DNA of 64,000 bases from Nonomuraea jabiensis (lineage in GTDB: Bacteria > Actinomycetota > Actinomycetes > Streptosporangiales > Streptosporangiaceae). The notes beneath the pieces were generated by a model. That model did no database searches. It was not told where the DNA came from and saw only the letters and a list, made by a program, of their open reading frames with translations. The position numbers were made by a program, and so were the translations under genes. The stretch is taken from assembly GCF_014204795.1 (NCBI RefSeq), contig NZ_JACHMB010000001.1, positions 8,010,501 to 8,074,500 of the forward strand. The letters run 5' to 3'. Shown piece by piece: positions 1 through 7,731 of the stretch (its first letter is position 1; the number at the start of each line of letters is the position of its first letter).

Positions 1-810
1 CCTTCGCGCGTGTCGCCCGACTACGTGGGCCTCAACCACCTCGGCTGGCTGCGCGGCCTCACCTATCAGGGACGCGACGTGCTGCCCGGCCTGCTGGCCG
101 ACGACGCGGCGCTGCGGCAGGTCGAGGAGGCGCGCATCTTCGGCGCCGACTGGGTGCGCACGCTGGGCGCGCTGCCCAACGAGTACCTCTACTACTACTA
201 CTTCACCCGGGAGTCCGTGGCCGCGATCTCCGGGCAGACCCGCGGGGAGTCGCTGGTCCGGCAGCAGGACGACTTCTACGCCGCCGTGCGGGCGCGTCCC
301 GAGGAGGCGCTGGCGGAGTGGGTCAGGGCGCGCAGGCTGCGCGACGAGTCGTACATGGCCGAGGCCCGCGAACCCACCTCCGCGGGCGCGCGAGACACCG
401 CCGACCTGGAGGCCGGCGGTTACGAGGGCATCGCCCTGGCCCTCATGGCCGCCATCGCCCGCGGCGAGCCCACGTCCATGATCCTCAACGTGCGCAACGG
501 CGCCGCCGTGCCCGGCCTGCCCGCGGACGCGGTCGTCGAGATCCCGTGCGCGGTGGACGGGGCCGGCGTCCGGCCGCTGGCCACCCGCCCCTTGCCGGGC
601 CGCTTCCTCGGTCTCGTGCAGCAGGTCAAGGCCGTGGAGCAGACCGCCATCGAGGCCGCCAGGTCCGGCTCGGCCCGGCTGGCGGTCGAGGCGTTCGCGC
701 TGCACCCGCTGGTCGACTCGGTCGCCACGGCCCGCAAGCTGCTCGACGGCTACCGGGCGCGCATCCCGGAGCTGGCCGCCGCCATCCCGGGCTCCTCCGA
801 CGCGGGCTAG
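1..810 (+). CDS. GH4 family 6-phospho-glycosidase, 3' part
   Basis: C-terminal part of a glycoside hydrolase family 4 enzyme (6-phospho-beta-glucosidase or related NAD- and Mn-dependent phospho-glycosidase); the N-terminal NAD-binding half lies outside the window. Frame 1 is open from base 1, so the ATG-like start at base 10 is not the true start. Visible family marks are the VGLNHLGW segment, whose His is a metal ligand in GH4, the polar YYYYF stretch, and the tail with 'AVEIPC'-like text around residue 180 (VVEIPCAVDG) and a closing helical segment typical of GH4. These enzymes act in the cytoplasm on phosphorylated disaccharides. The next gene is on the opposite strand, so this is the end of its transcription unit. 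Confidence 0.88.
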   Translation, partial: PSRVSPDYVGLNHLGWLRGLTYQGRDVLPGLLADDAALRQVEEARIFGADWVRTLGALPNEYLYYYYFTRESVAAISGQTRGESLVRQQDDFYAAVRARPEEALAEWVRARRLRDESYMAEAREPTSAGARDTADLEAGGYEGIALALMAAIARGEPTSMILNVRNGAAVPGLPADAVVEIPCAVDGAGVRPLATRPLPGRFLGLVQQVKAVEQTAIEAARSGSARLAVEAFALHPLVDSVATARKLLDGYRARIPELAAAIPGSSDAG

Positions 811-835
811 CGCGCTGTCACGCTGGAGCGTCGCC

Positions 836-2164
836 TTACGCCATGCCGGCCGCTTCGAAGAGCCGCAGCTCGCGCCCGGGGCGGCACACCAGCTGCAGCC
901 CCACGGGCAGCCCGTCCACCGTGCCCGCGGGCACGGTCAGCGCGGGCAGGCCCAGCACGTTCCACAGGCTCGTCATGGACAGCAGCGCGGGCCGCACGGC
1001 GACGGTCCGGCCGTCCACCTGTGTCTCGCGCTGCTGGAGCAGCGGCGCGGTGATCGGCACCGTGGGCAGCGCCAGCACGTCGTGCCGCTCGAACAGCGTC
1101 GCCGCGGCCTCGACGAGCCGGGACCGCGCGGCCACGGCCGCGACGTACCGCCAGCCGGGTATCTCCGCGGCCGTGCGCAGGCGTTCGAGCAGCTCGGGAT
1201 CGAACAGCTCCGGCGCCTGCGCCATCCGGGCCACGTGCACGGCCGCCGCCTCGCAGCTCTGGATCACCGTGTACGTCTCGCGGAACTCCTCACCCAGCCC
1301 CGCCCGCAGCCGCACCTCCTCCAGTCCCGAGCGGGCCAGGCGGGACTCCGCGACCGCGCGTACCGCGTCCACCACGCGCGGATCCCCGTCGAACAGCTCC
1401 GACGGATCCAGCCAGGCCACCCGCGCGGGACCGGCGTCCTCGCGCAGCTGGGCGGAGGCCAGGCAGCGGTAGGCGAGCAGGCAGTCCTGCTCGTCACCGG
1501 CCAGGACGCCGACGTGGTCGAAGCTGCGCGCCAGGGGGAACACGCCTTCGGCCGAGATCGCCCCATAGCCCGGCTTGAACCCGGCGATCCCGCACAGAGC
1601 AGCCGGGATGCGAACGGATCCACCGGTGTCGGTGCCGAGCGCGAGCGGCACCAGGCCCGCCGCCACGGCCGCCGCGCTGCCGCCGCTGGAGCCGCCCGAC
1701 ATGCGCTCCGGATCCCACGGGTTGCGCGAGGCACCGTTGGCCGAGCGGTCGCCCGTGGGCCCGTACGCGAACTCGTGGGTGGTCGTCTTGCCCACCACGA
1801 CGGCCCCCGCCCGGCGCAGCCGGGTCACGGACTCGGCGTCGGTGTCCGCGACGTACCCGGCGAAATGCCGCGAACCCATCGTCGCGGGCAACCCTGCGAC
1901 CATGAACAAGTCCTTCACACCCACCGGCACGCCGTGCAGCGGACCCCGGTAGGTGCCCGTGCCCAGCTCGGCGTCCGCCCGCCGCGCCGCCGCCAGCGCC
2001 CCGTCGGCGTCCACGGTGACGAACGCGCCGAGCGCGGGGTCGCGCTCGGCGATGGCCGCGAGCGCCTGCTCGACGAGCTCGACGGCGGTGGTCCGGCCTT
2101 CGCGCAGGTCCTGGGCGAGGCTCGTGATGGTGCGGCCGGTGAAGGGGCCGGGGGAGAGCGGCAT
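836..2164 (-). CDS. Amidase signature family enzyme (GatA/AtzE-like)
   Basis: A 442-residue amidase signature hydrolase that cleaves carboxamides through a Ser-cisSer-Lys triad. With the start used here the triad reads Lys84 (GVKDLF), Ser159 (first Ser of GGSSGGS) and Ser183 (TDTGGSVR), all intact. An upstream ATG at 2230 would add 22 residues. I prefer ATG 2164 because an AAAGGA ribosome site lies just 5' of it and the protein then begins [10 protein letters not shown] directly before the family's first helix. Substrate cannot be told: GatA needs GatB/GatC, which are not seen here, so a free-standing amidase (allophanate-hydrolase or aryl-amidase type) is more likely. It is monocistronic and divergent from the small membrane protein at 2251. 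Confidence 0.88.
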   Translation of the reverse strand: MPLSPGPFTGRTITSLAQDLREGRTTAVELVEQALAAIAERDPALGAFVTVDADGALAAARRADAELGTGTYRGPLHGVPVGVKDLFMVAGLPATMGSRHFAGYVADTDAESVTRLRRAGAVVVGKTTTHEFAYGPTGDRSANGASRNPWDPERMSGGSSGGSAAAVAAGLVPLALGTDTGGSVRIPAALCGIAGFKPGYGAISAEGVFPLARSFDHVGVLAGDEQDCLLAYRCLASAQLREDAGPARVAWLDPSELFDGDPRVVDAVRAVAESRLARSGLEEVRLRAGLGEEFRETYTVIQSCEAAAVHVARMAQAPELFDPELLERLRTAAEIPGWRYVAAVAARSRLVEAAATLFERHDVLALPTVPITAPLLQQRETQVDGRTVAVRPALLSMTSLWNVLGLPALTVPAGTVDGLPVGLQLVCRPGRELRLFEAAGMA

Positions 2165-2250
2165 GGGGTCCTTTCGAGCGGTCGTCGGCTGACGGATCCC
2201 ACTGAACACCACGCACATCGGACCTTCCACCGCAGGGCTAAGATCAGCGA

Positions 2251-2607
2251 ATGCCCCCGCCGCCGTCAGCCGCCCGCCGGACGTGGGGCCGGGTGCGGCT
2301 GGTCCTCGCCGTCGTGGTGAGCGCGTGCGCGCTGGCCGGTGCCGTACGGCTGACCGTGCCCGCCACCGCGGGCACGTCGGGGGAGCCGCCCGGGGTGCGG
2401 CGGCAGCTGGCGTTCCTGGCCTGGGCGAAGACGGCGCGGCCGTGGGTGTCCCGGCCGCCTCCGGCGCCGCCGGCGACCGTCTCGTGGTGGCGGACGCCGC
2501 TGCTGGTCCTGCTCACCGCTCTTGCCGCGGCGCCCTGGCTCCCGGCACTCCGCCGCTCGTGGTCGGCGTCCTTCGGGAGGGAGCGGGTTGCGCCCGAGGG
2601 GCCGTAG
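2251..2607 (+). CDS. Small membrane protein, unknown
   Basis: A 118-residue protein of unknown function. One hydrophobic segment lies near residues 16-36 after a basic N-terminus, and a second (PLLVLLTALAAAPWLPAL) near 83-100, with a Pro/Trp-rich stretch between them; a two-pass membrane protein with an outside loop is the simplest reading. Start choice: a -10-like TAAGAT at 2239-2244 lies 6 nt before the ATG and there is no Shine-Dalgarno sequence, so a leaderless mRNA is likely. A strong hairpin follows the stop. I do not recognise the family. Codon use matches real genes here, but it could be lineage-specific. Confidence 0.6.
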   Translation: MPPPPSAARRTWGRVRLVLAVVVSACALAGAVRLTVPATAGTSGEPPGVRRQLAFLAWAKTARPWVSRPPPAPPATVSWWRTPLLVLLTALAAAPWLPALRRSWSASFGRERVAPEGP

Positions 2608-2615
2608 CCGCTCGT

Positions 2616-2661
2616 GGGACCGCGGCCCGGACGGTGGTCCACCGTCCGGGCCGCGGGTCCC
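2616..2661. terminator. Bidirectional hairpin terminator
   Basis: Near-perfect inverted repeat of about 22 bp per arm (left 2616-2637, right 2639-2661 with one bulged C) around a tiny loop; the core is GGACGGTGGTCCACCGTCC. It lies between the convergent ends of the small membrane protein (2607) and gluD (2876), so it can stop transcription from both sides. There is no U-tract, which is normal for actinomycetes. The right arm resembles the repeats near 29.95 kb and 37.48 kb. The rest of 2608-2875 shows no gene. Confidence 0.8.
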
Positions 2662-2875
2662 TGGGAAGGCCGGGCCTGGTGATGAGCTCGGCGGATGGTG
2701 CCGGGGCCGGTGAGGCGGGTCGGCGTACCGCGCCCGGCCGTGGGTGTGCCGGGAGTGGCAGGCGCCCCGCGCGTCGCCGGTGGGCGAGGCGCGACGGGCG
2801 CGAGGCCGGGCACGGCGAGAGGTGGGCCGTGCGCGGGCTGAAGGGGGCCGGGGGAAAGCGGCCGGCAGGGGAGGG

Positions 2876-3685
2876 TCAGCGGGAGGTGCCCAGGCGGACG
2901 GACAGGCGGGTGGCCAGGCGGTCCAGGGAGAGGTTGATCAGGATGAAGATGGCCGCGATGAGGATCGCCGCCGGGATGGTGTTCTTGAAGTTGGCGGCGA
3001 TCCCGTTCAACCCCCGGTTCACCAGCTCGTCGAAGCCCACGATGAGCCCCAGCGCCGAGTCCTTCAGCAGCACCACGAACTGGCTGACGATGGCGGGCAT
3101 CATCGTCCGGAACGCCTGCGGCAGCAGGACGAGGCGCATCACCTGCCCCTTGCGCATGCCGATGGCGTGAGCCGCCTCGGACTGGCCGCGGGGCAGGCTC
3201 TGCACCCCGGCCCGGATGATCTCCGCGATCACCGAGCCGTTGTAGAGCGTGAGCCCGAAGACGACGGCGGCGAAGGCCGAGATGTTCACGCCGATCAGCA
3301 TGTACGAGCCGAAGAACGCGAAGAAGATCAGCAGCAGCAGCGGGACGGACCTGAAGAACTCCACCACCGCGGCCGCGGGCACCCGGATCCACCGGTGGTC
3401 CGACAGCCGGGCGGTGGCGAAGACGATGCCGAACAGGCCCGCCAGCACCACCCCCGCCACGGCCGCGCCGATGGTCCCGGCCAGCCCCGGCAGGATGAAC
3501 GTGGCCCAGACGTCCCCGCGCAGCAGCGGCGTCCACTTGTCGGCCGCCCACTGGTCCTTGGCGTCGAAGCGCACGTAGACCACGTACGCCAGCCCCAGCA
3601 GCACGAGCGCGACGACCCCCGCCAGCAGCCGGTTGCGCCGGATCCCGCGCGGTCCGGGCGGCTCGTAAAGGTTCGCGTAGCTCAT
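2876..3685 (-). CDS. gluD: Glutamate ABC transporter permease GluD
   Basis: Inner-membrane permease of a polar amino acid (PAAT) ABC importer, 269 residues. It opens MSYANLYEPPGPRG, has several transmembrane segments, and carries the coupling motif region EAAHAIGMRKGQ that contacts the ATPase, plus the HisM/ArtQ-like tail. The ATG at 3685 overlaps the TGA of gluC by 4 nt (ATGA), indicating translational coupling; a longer open frame to 3742 would run into gluC and is not needed. It is last in the order gluA-gluB-gluC-gluD, the same order as the glutamate uptake operon of Corynebacterium. The hairpin at 2616-2661 lies downstream. Confidence 0.93.
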   Translation of the reverse strand: MSYANLYEPPGPRGIRRNRLLAGVVALVLLGLAYVVYVRFDAKDQWAADKWTPLLRGDVWATFILPGLAGTIGAAVAGVVLAGLFGIVFATARLSDHRWIRVPAAAVVEFFRSVPLLLLIFFAFFGSYMLIGVNISAFAAVVFGLTLYNGSVIAEIIRAGVQSLPRGQSEAAHAIGMRKGQVMRLVLLPQAFRTMMPAIVSQFVVLLKDSALGLIVGFDELVNRGLNGIAANFKNTIPAAILIAAIFILINLSLDRLATRLSVRLGTSR

Positions 3686-4350
3686 CGGGCCACCGCCATC
3701 CGCCGCGACAGCCAGCCGAACAGCAGCCCCATCGGCAGGCACAGCAGGACGAACCCGGCGGCGAAGCCGAGGAAGATCTCCAGGACCTGGTCCCCGTACG
3801 TCTCGATCATCTCCCGCATCCGCACGGACGCCTCACCCACGCCGACCACGAGGGCGATCGTGGTGTTCTTGGTCAGCGCGATCATGATGCTGCCCAGCGG
3901 CGCCACCACGGCGCGGAACGCCTGCGGCAGCGTGATCAGCCCCAGCGTCTTCGTGAAGCCCAGCCCGAGCGACCGGGCCGCCTCCGCCTGCCCGACCGGC
4001 ACGGTGTTGAGCCCCGACCGCAGGGCCTCGCAGACGAACGCCGAGGTGTAGGCGGTCAGACCGATGACGGCGAGCCAGAAGTTGTTGGTCGCGATGTCGT
4101 CCGACAGCTCCACGCCGAGCTGCGCCCCGATGCCGAGACCGGTGAACATCAGCACCAGCGTGAGCGGCGTGTTGCGCATCATGGTCACGTAAAAGTTGGC
4201 CGCGCCGCGCAGGGAGGCCAGCGGGGCCACCCGCATGGCGGTCAGCAGCGTCCCCAGCACGAGGGAGCCGAGCGCGCTGACCGCCGTCAGCCGTATCGTC
4301 ATCCAGAACGCGGCGAAGATCGTGTCGCGTTCGAACAGCAGTGCTTCCAT
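3682..4350 (-). CDS. gluC: Glutamate ABC transporter permease GluC
   Basis: The second permease subunit, 222 residues, with hydrophobic helices and the PAAT coupling loop EAARSLGLGFTKTLGLI near residues 133-149. It should pair with GluD as the heterodimeric membrane channel for glutamate or a related acidic amino acid. Only 3 nt separate its ATG from the stop of gluB, and its own stop overlaps gluD, so the four genes form one tightly coupled unit. Length is normal for the family. Confidence 0.93.
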   Translation of the reverse strand: MEALLFERDTIFAAFWMTIRLTAVSALGSLVLGTLLTAMRVAPLASLRGAANFYVTMMRNTPLTLVLMFTGLGIGAQLGVELSDDIATNNFWLAVIGLTAYTSAFVCEALRSGLNTVPVGQAEAARSLGLGFTKTLGLITLPQAFRAVVAPLGSIMIALTKNTTIALVVGVGEASVRMREMIETYGDQVLEIFLGFAAGFVLLCLPMGLLFGWLSRRMAVAR

Positions 4351-4353
4351 GGA

Positions 4354-5190
4354 TCAGTAGCGCTCAAGCTGCGGGGCCTGCGGGAGGGTGAAGCCGGAGG
4401 CGCCGACGCTGGCCTGCAGCGCCTTGGTCCAGCTGCCGTCGGCGAACATCTTCTCCAGCGCGTCGTTGATCGCCTTGCGCCCGGCCGTGTCGTCCTTCTT
4501 CAGCCCGATGCCGTACTTCTCGGTGCTGAACGGCTGGCCGACCACCTTGAGCTTGCCGCCGTACTGGGCGGCGTAGCCGGCGAGGATGACGTTGTCGGTG
4601 GTGAGCGCGTCGAGCTGGCCGCCGAGCACGCGGTCCACGCACGCCGAGTACGTCCGCTCCTCCTGCAGCTGCACCTCCTTGGCGTACTCCGCCTTGACCT
4701 TCTGCGCCGGGGTCGAGCCGGCGACCGAGCAGAGCTTCTTGCCGTTCAGCTTGTCGGGCCCGGTCAGCGCCGTGTCGTCGGCCCTGACCAGCAGGGCCTG
4801 CCCGGCCACGAAGTACGGCCCGGCGAAGGACACCTTCTGCTTCCTCGCGTCGGTGATCGAGTACGTGGCCACCACCATGTCGACCTGGCCCTGCTCGATG
4901 AACGCCTCGCGGTTGGCCGACACCGTCTCCTTGAACGTGACGTCCTTGGCCTCCACGCCGAGCTGCTTGGCCACGTACTTGGCGACCTCGATGTCGAAGC
5001 CGGTGAAGCTGCCGTCGGGCGTGCGCAGCCCCAGCCCCGGCTGGTCGGCCTTCACGCCGACGACGAGCTTCTTGTCGTTCTTGGCCTTGTCGACGATCGA
5101 GGCGTTGCTGGCCTCGGCGCTGCCGCAGGCGGTGGCGGTGGCGGTGAGCGCGACCACCGCGAAGGTCGCGTAGAGAGACCTGCCGAACAT
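4354..5190 (-). CDS. gluB: Glutamate-binding lipoprotein GluB
   Basis: Solute-binding protein of the importer, 278 residues, secreted and lipid-anchored. A signal peptide ends in a lipobox (TATACGS; Cys near residue 22). The mature part is a periplasmic-binding-protein family 3 fold: KLVVGVKADQPGLG, FTGFDIEVAKYVAKQLG, and the ligand region with TYSITDARKQ and FAGPYF. An AAGGAG ribosome site sits 8 nt before the ATG. It lies between gluA and gluC. A second, clearly divergent protein of the same family is encoded at 6059-6886, so the two probably differ in ligand or role. Confidence 0.93.
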   Translation of the reverse strand: MFGRSLYATFAVVALTATATACGSAEASNASIVDKAKNDKKLVVGVKADQPGLGLRTPDGSFTGFDIEVAKYVAKQLGVEAKDVTFKETVSANREAFIEQGQVDMVVATYSITDARKQKVSFAGPYFVAGQALLVRADDTALTGPDKLNGKKLCSVAGSTPAQKVKAEYAKEVQLQEERTYSACVDRVLGGQLDALTTDNVILAGYAAQYGGKLKVVGQPFSTEKYGIGLKKDDTAGRKAINDALEKMFADGSWTKALQASVGASGFTLPQAPQLERY

Positions 5191-5201
5191 ATGACGGCTC
5201 C

Positions 5202-5945
5202 TTAGTGAGTGAGGATCTTGGCGAGGAAGGACTGGGCGCGCTCGCTGTTCGGGGCTCCGAAGAACGCGTCGGGGGTGTTCTGCTCGACGATCTCGCCCTC
5301 GGCCATGAAGACGACGCGGTCGGCCGCGCGCCGGGCGAAGCCCATCTCGTGGGTGACGACCACCATGGTCATGCCCTCGCGGGCCAGCGAGGTCATGACG
5401 TCGAGCACCTCGTTGACCATCTCCGGGTCGAGGGCCGAGGTGGGCTCGTCGAAGAGGATCGCCTTGGGGTCCATGGCCAGCGCCCGGGCGATGGCCACCC
5501 GCTGCTGCTGCCCGCCGGAGAGCTGGGCGGGGAACTTGGCGGCCTGGCCGCCGATGCCGACCCGGTCGAGCAGTTCCTGGGCCTTGCGCACGGCCTCGGC
5601 CTTCGGCCGCTTCAGCACGTGGACCTGCCCGAGGACGACGTTGTCCAGGACGGTCTTGTGCGCGAAGAGGTTGAAGGACTGGAACACCATGCCCACCTCG
5701 GCGCGGAGTTTGGCCAGCGCTTTGCCCTCAGCGGGCAGCGGCGTACCGTCCAGGGTGATCGTGCCGGAGTCGATCGTCTCCAGGCGGTTGATCGCCCGGC
5801 ACAGGGTCGACTTCCCGGCGCCGGACGGGCCGATGATCACGACGACCTCGCCCTGCCGGACGTTCAGGTTGACGTCCCTGAGCACGTGGTGCTCGCCGTA
5901 GCGCTTGTTGACCTGGTCCAGGACGATCAGGTCGGCCTCGGTCAT
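5202..5945 (-). CDS. gluA: Glutamate ABC transporter ATPase GluA
   Basis: Cytoplasmic ATPase, 247 residues, powering GluBCD. Walker [10 protein letters not shown] is at residues 39-47, the Q-loop near 89, the signature LSGGQQQR at 142-149, Walker B ILFDEP at 163-168 and the H-loop in VVTHEMGFA; all are intact and spaced as in PAAT ATPases. It is first in the operon, so its upstream region (5946-6058) should hold the operon promoter. That region carries a 15-mer also found upstream of the response regulator gene. Confidence 0.95.
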   Translation of the reverse strand: MTEADLIVLDQVNKRYGEHHVLRDVNLNVRQGEVVVIIGPSGAGKSTLCRAINRLETIDSGTITLDGTPLPAEGKALAKLRAEVGMVFQSFNLFAHKTVLDNVVLGQVHVLKRPKAEAVRKAQELLDRVGIGGQAAKFPAQLSGGQQQRVAIARALAMDPKAILFDEPTSALDPEMVNEVLDVMTSLAREGMTMVVVTHEMGFARRAADRVVFMAEGEIVEQNTPDAFFGAPNSERAQSFLAKILTH

Positions 5946-6058
5946 GCGTCACGCTCCTTGTCTCGGTCAGCGATGGCGTAACCGTAGGAGCCGTATGTGT
6001 CACCGAAAGGCTTGTGCGCGTTCTGCTCAGGGATTGGCTGATCTGAATTCGATCAGAG
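5946..6058 (-). promoter_or_regulatory. gluA upstream region with shared 15-mer and inverted repeat
   Basis: This 113-bp gap precedes gluA (minus strand). Two signals are visible. First, a 15-mer at 6015-6029 (plus strand TGCGCGTTCTGCTCA) occurs identically at 7646-7660 in the regulator/kinase intergenic region. Second, an inverted repeat CTGATC-N7-GATCAG lies at 6038-6056 around a GAATTC centre; it could be an operator or a weak terminator for the upstream binding-protein gene. That the 15-mer is the binding site of the neighbouring CitB-type regulator is inference. Confidence 0.5.
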
Positions 6059-6886
6059 TCAGGGGGTGGCAGGCCGGGAGGAGTCGGACGTCACGCCGGA
6101 GACGCCAATGGTGTCCTTGTAGGCGCGGTCCCACTGCCCGTCGCGCAGCCAGCGGGCGATCAGCCCGTTGAGGTAGTCGCGGAAGACGGTGTCCTCCTTG
6201 CGCACCCCCATGCCGTACGGCTCGCGCCCGAACGGCTTGAGCACCAGCCGGAACATGTCCGGATGCTGGTCGAGCAGGCCGAGCAGGATCGTGTCGTCGG
6301 TGCTGATCGCGTCGACGCGCCCGTTCGTGAGCGCGGGCACGCAGATGCTGTAGGCGTCGACGATCTCCAGGGTGGCGCGGGGCACCAGGGTGCGCAGCCG
6401 CTCGACGGACGTGGAGCCCGTGGCGGTGCAGACGGTCTTGCCGTTCAGGTCCGACACGTCGTTGATGGTGGTGTCGGCGATCCTGACCAGCAGGTCCTGC
6501 CCGGCGTAGTAGTACGGGTCGGTGAAGGCGACGAGCCGCGCGCGGGCCGGAGTGATCGAGTACGTGGCGATGACGAGGTCCACCACGCCCTGCGAGATGA
6601 AGTTCTCCCGCTCGCGCGAGACGGTCTCGACGAAGCGGATGTTGCGCTCGCTGCCGGTGAGGTCCTTGGCGATGAGCCTGGCGATCTCGGCGTCGAAGCC
6701 GGTGATCCGCCCGCCGGTCGGATCCTTGAAACCGAACATCGGCTGGTCGAACTTGGTGCCCACGACGAGGACGCCCCGCTCCCTGATCCGCGCCATCGTG
6801 GAGCCCTCGGGGAAGGGGTTGTCGCTCCCGCAGCCGGCGGCGGCCAGGCAGAGCAGGACGGCGAGCAGCGCCCTGAGCCCTCTCAT
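6059..6886 (-). CDS. Second glutamate-type solute-binding lipoprotein
   Basis: A 275-residue binding protein of the same family 3 fold as GluB. It has a lipoprotein signal (CLAAAGCGS; Cys near residue 19) and shares landmarks such as TKFDQPMFGFKDP, ITGFDAEIARLIAKDL, TYSITPARARLVAFTDPYYYAGQ and a Cys pair (TVCTATGSTS ... YSICVPALTNGRVDA). Its ATG overlaps the TGA of the response regulator (ATGA), so the two are co-translated, while gluA-D start after a 113-bp gap. Pairing with a regulator rather than with permeases suggests it may present ligand to the sensor kinase encoded at 7732, or serve as an alternative receptor for GluCD. Both are inferences. Confidence 0.88.
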   Translation of the reverse strand: MRGLRALLAVLLCLAAAGCGSDNPFPEGSTMARIRERGVLVVGTKFDQPMFGFKDPTGGRITGFDAEIARLIAKDLTGSERNIRFVETVSRERENFISQGVVDLVIATYSITPARARLVAFTDPYYYAGQDLLVRIADTTINDVSDLNGKTVCTATGSTSVERLRTLVPRATLEIVDAYSICVPALTNGRVDAISTDDTILLGLLDQHPDMFRLVLKPFGREPYGMGVRKEDTVFRDYLNGLIARWLRDGQWDRAYKDTIGVSGVTSDSSRPATP

Positions 6887-7569
6887 CGCACTCGATAACG
6901 GTGCTGGGGGCGTCCGGTCGGCCCGTATTTCGGCCGGCCTTCGAGCAGCCCGCGATCGGCCAGATGCTCCAGGTAGCGGCGGGCGGTGGCGCGGCTGACG
7001 CCGATCATCCCGGCCAGCTCGTGCGCCGACACGTCCTCCGGCACGGCGGCCAGCGCGTCCAGCACGGCCTGCTCGGTCGCCGCCGAGATGCTCTTCGGCC
7101 GGACGCCCTGGTCGAGGTGGAGGGTGCGGAAGATGCGGTCGATCTCCTGCTGCTCGGCGAACCGGTCGCCCGACTCCAGCTGCTCGGCCGTGGCCGCGTA
7201 GCGCAGCAGCGTCTGCTCGAGCGTGCCCGCCCTGGTCGGCTTGACCAGGTAGTAGAGCGCGCCGCGCTGGATGGCCGCGCGTACCGTGGCCGACTCCTTG
7301 CGTCCGGAGATCACGATGATGTCGATGGGCGGCTGCTCGGGCCGCCGCAGCCGGTGCGCCACCTCCAGCCCCGGCAGGTCGGGCAGGTGCAGGTCCAGCA
7401 GCACCAGCCGGGGCGCGAACCGGCCGGCGGCGGCGAGCGCCGCCTGCCCGGTGTGGGCGATCCCGACCACCCTGAACCCGAGTACTCTGTTCACCTGCGC
7501 GTGCAGGGCCGCCGTGACGACCGGGTCGTCGTCCACGATGAGAACGGTGATGTCCCGCGGCTCAGGCAC
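6883..7569 (-). CDS. CitB/DcuR-type response regulator
   Basis: Two-component response regulator. The receiver domain (ITVLIVDDDPVV ... LVLLDLHLPDLPG, phospho-Asp about residue 59, Lys in YYLVKPTRAG) is followed by a C-terminal helix-turn-helix like that of CitT/DcuR/DpiA (DVSAHELAGMIGVSRATARRYLEHLADRGLL). Start: a GTG at 7575 touches the GAGGAG ribosome site, so the next in-frame GTG at 7569, 5 nt after it, is preferred; this gives 228 residues. It forms a unit with the downstream binding-protein gene and is divergent from the hybrid kinase. In known systems regulators of this class answer carboxylate sensors and activate transport genes, so gluABCD is the obvious candidate target. Confidence 0.9.
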   Translation of the reverse strand: MPEPRDITVLIVDDDPVVTAALHAQVNRVLGFRVVGIAHTGQAALAAAGRFAPRLVLLDLHLPDLPGLEVAHRLRRPEQPPIDIIVISGRKESATVRAAIQRGALYYLVKPTRAGTLEQTLLRYAATAEQLESGDRFAEQQEIDRIFRTLHLDQGVRPKSISAATEQAVLDALAAVPEDVSAHELAGMIGVSRATARRYLEHLADRGLLEGRPKYGPTGRPQHRYRVR

Positions 7570-7731
7570 CGCCACTCCTCGTCCAGGTGCAGTTTTTACA
7601 AATCAGAGTGAGCTTAGGCAGGTTTTATTACAAACGCTCAAGTTTTGCGCGTTCTGCTCACCGTGATCCGCCGTCCATGCCCTCTTCCTCTTAATCTGTA
7701 GCCGAACGGACAGGGGGGAGGACGGACGCCG
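7570..7731. promoter_or_regulatory. Divergent control region, regulator and sensor kinase
   Basis: AT-rich relative to the surroundings. It holds the 15-mer TGCGCGTTCTGCTCA at 7646-7660 (also upstream of gluA) and two TTACAAA direct repeats at 7596-7602 and 7628-7634, exactly 32 bp apart, about three helical turns, as for a dimeric regulator bound on one DNA face. A GGGGGGAGG ribosome-like site near 7712-7720 precedes the kinase start. Autoregulation is inferred from position. Confidence 0.5.

Noticed and set aside
836-2164. GatA subunit of the tRNA amidotransferase
   Set aside because: No gatB or gatC is nearby and the gene stands alone; the amidase signature family is broad.
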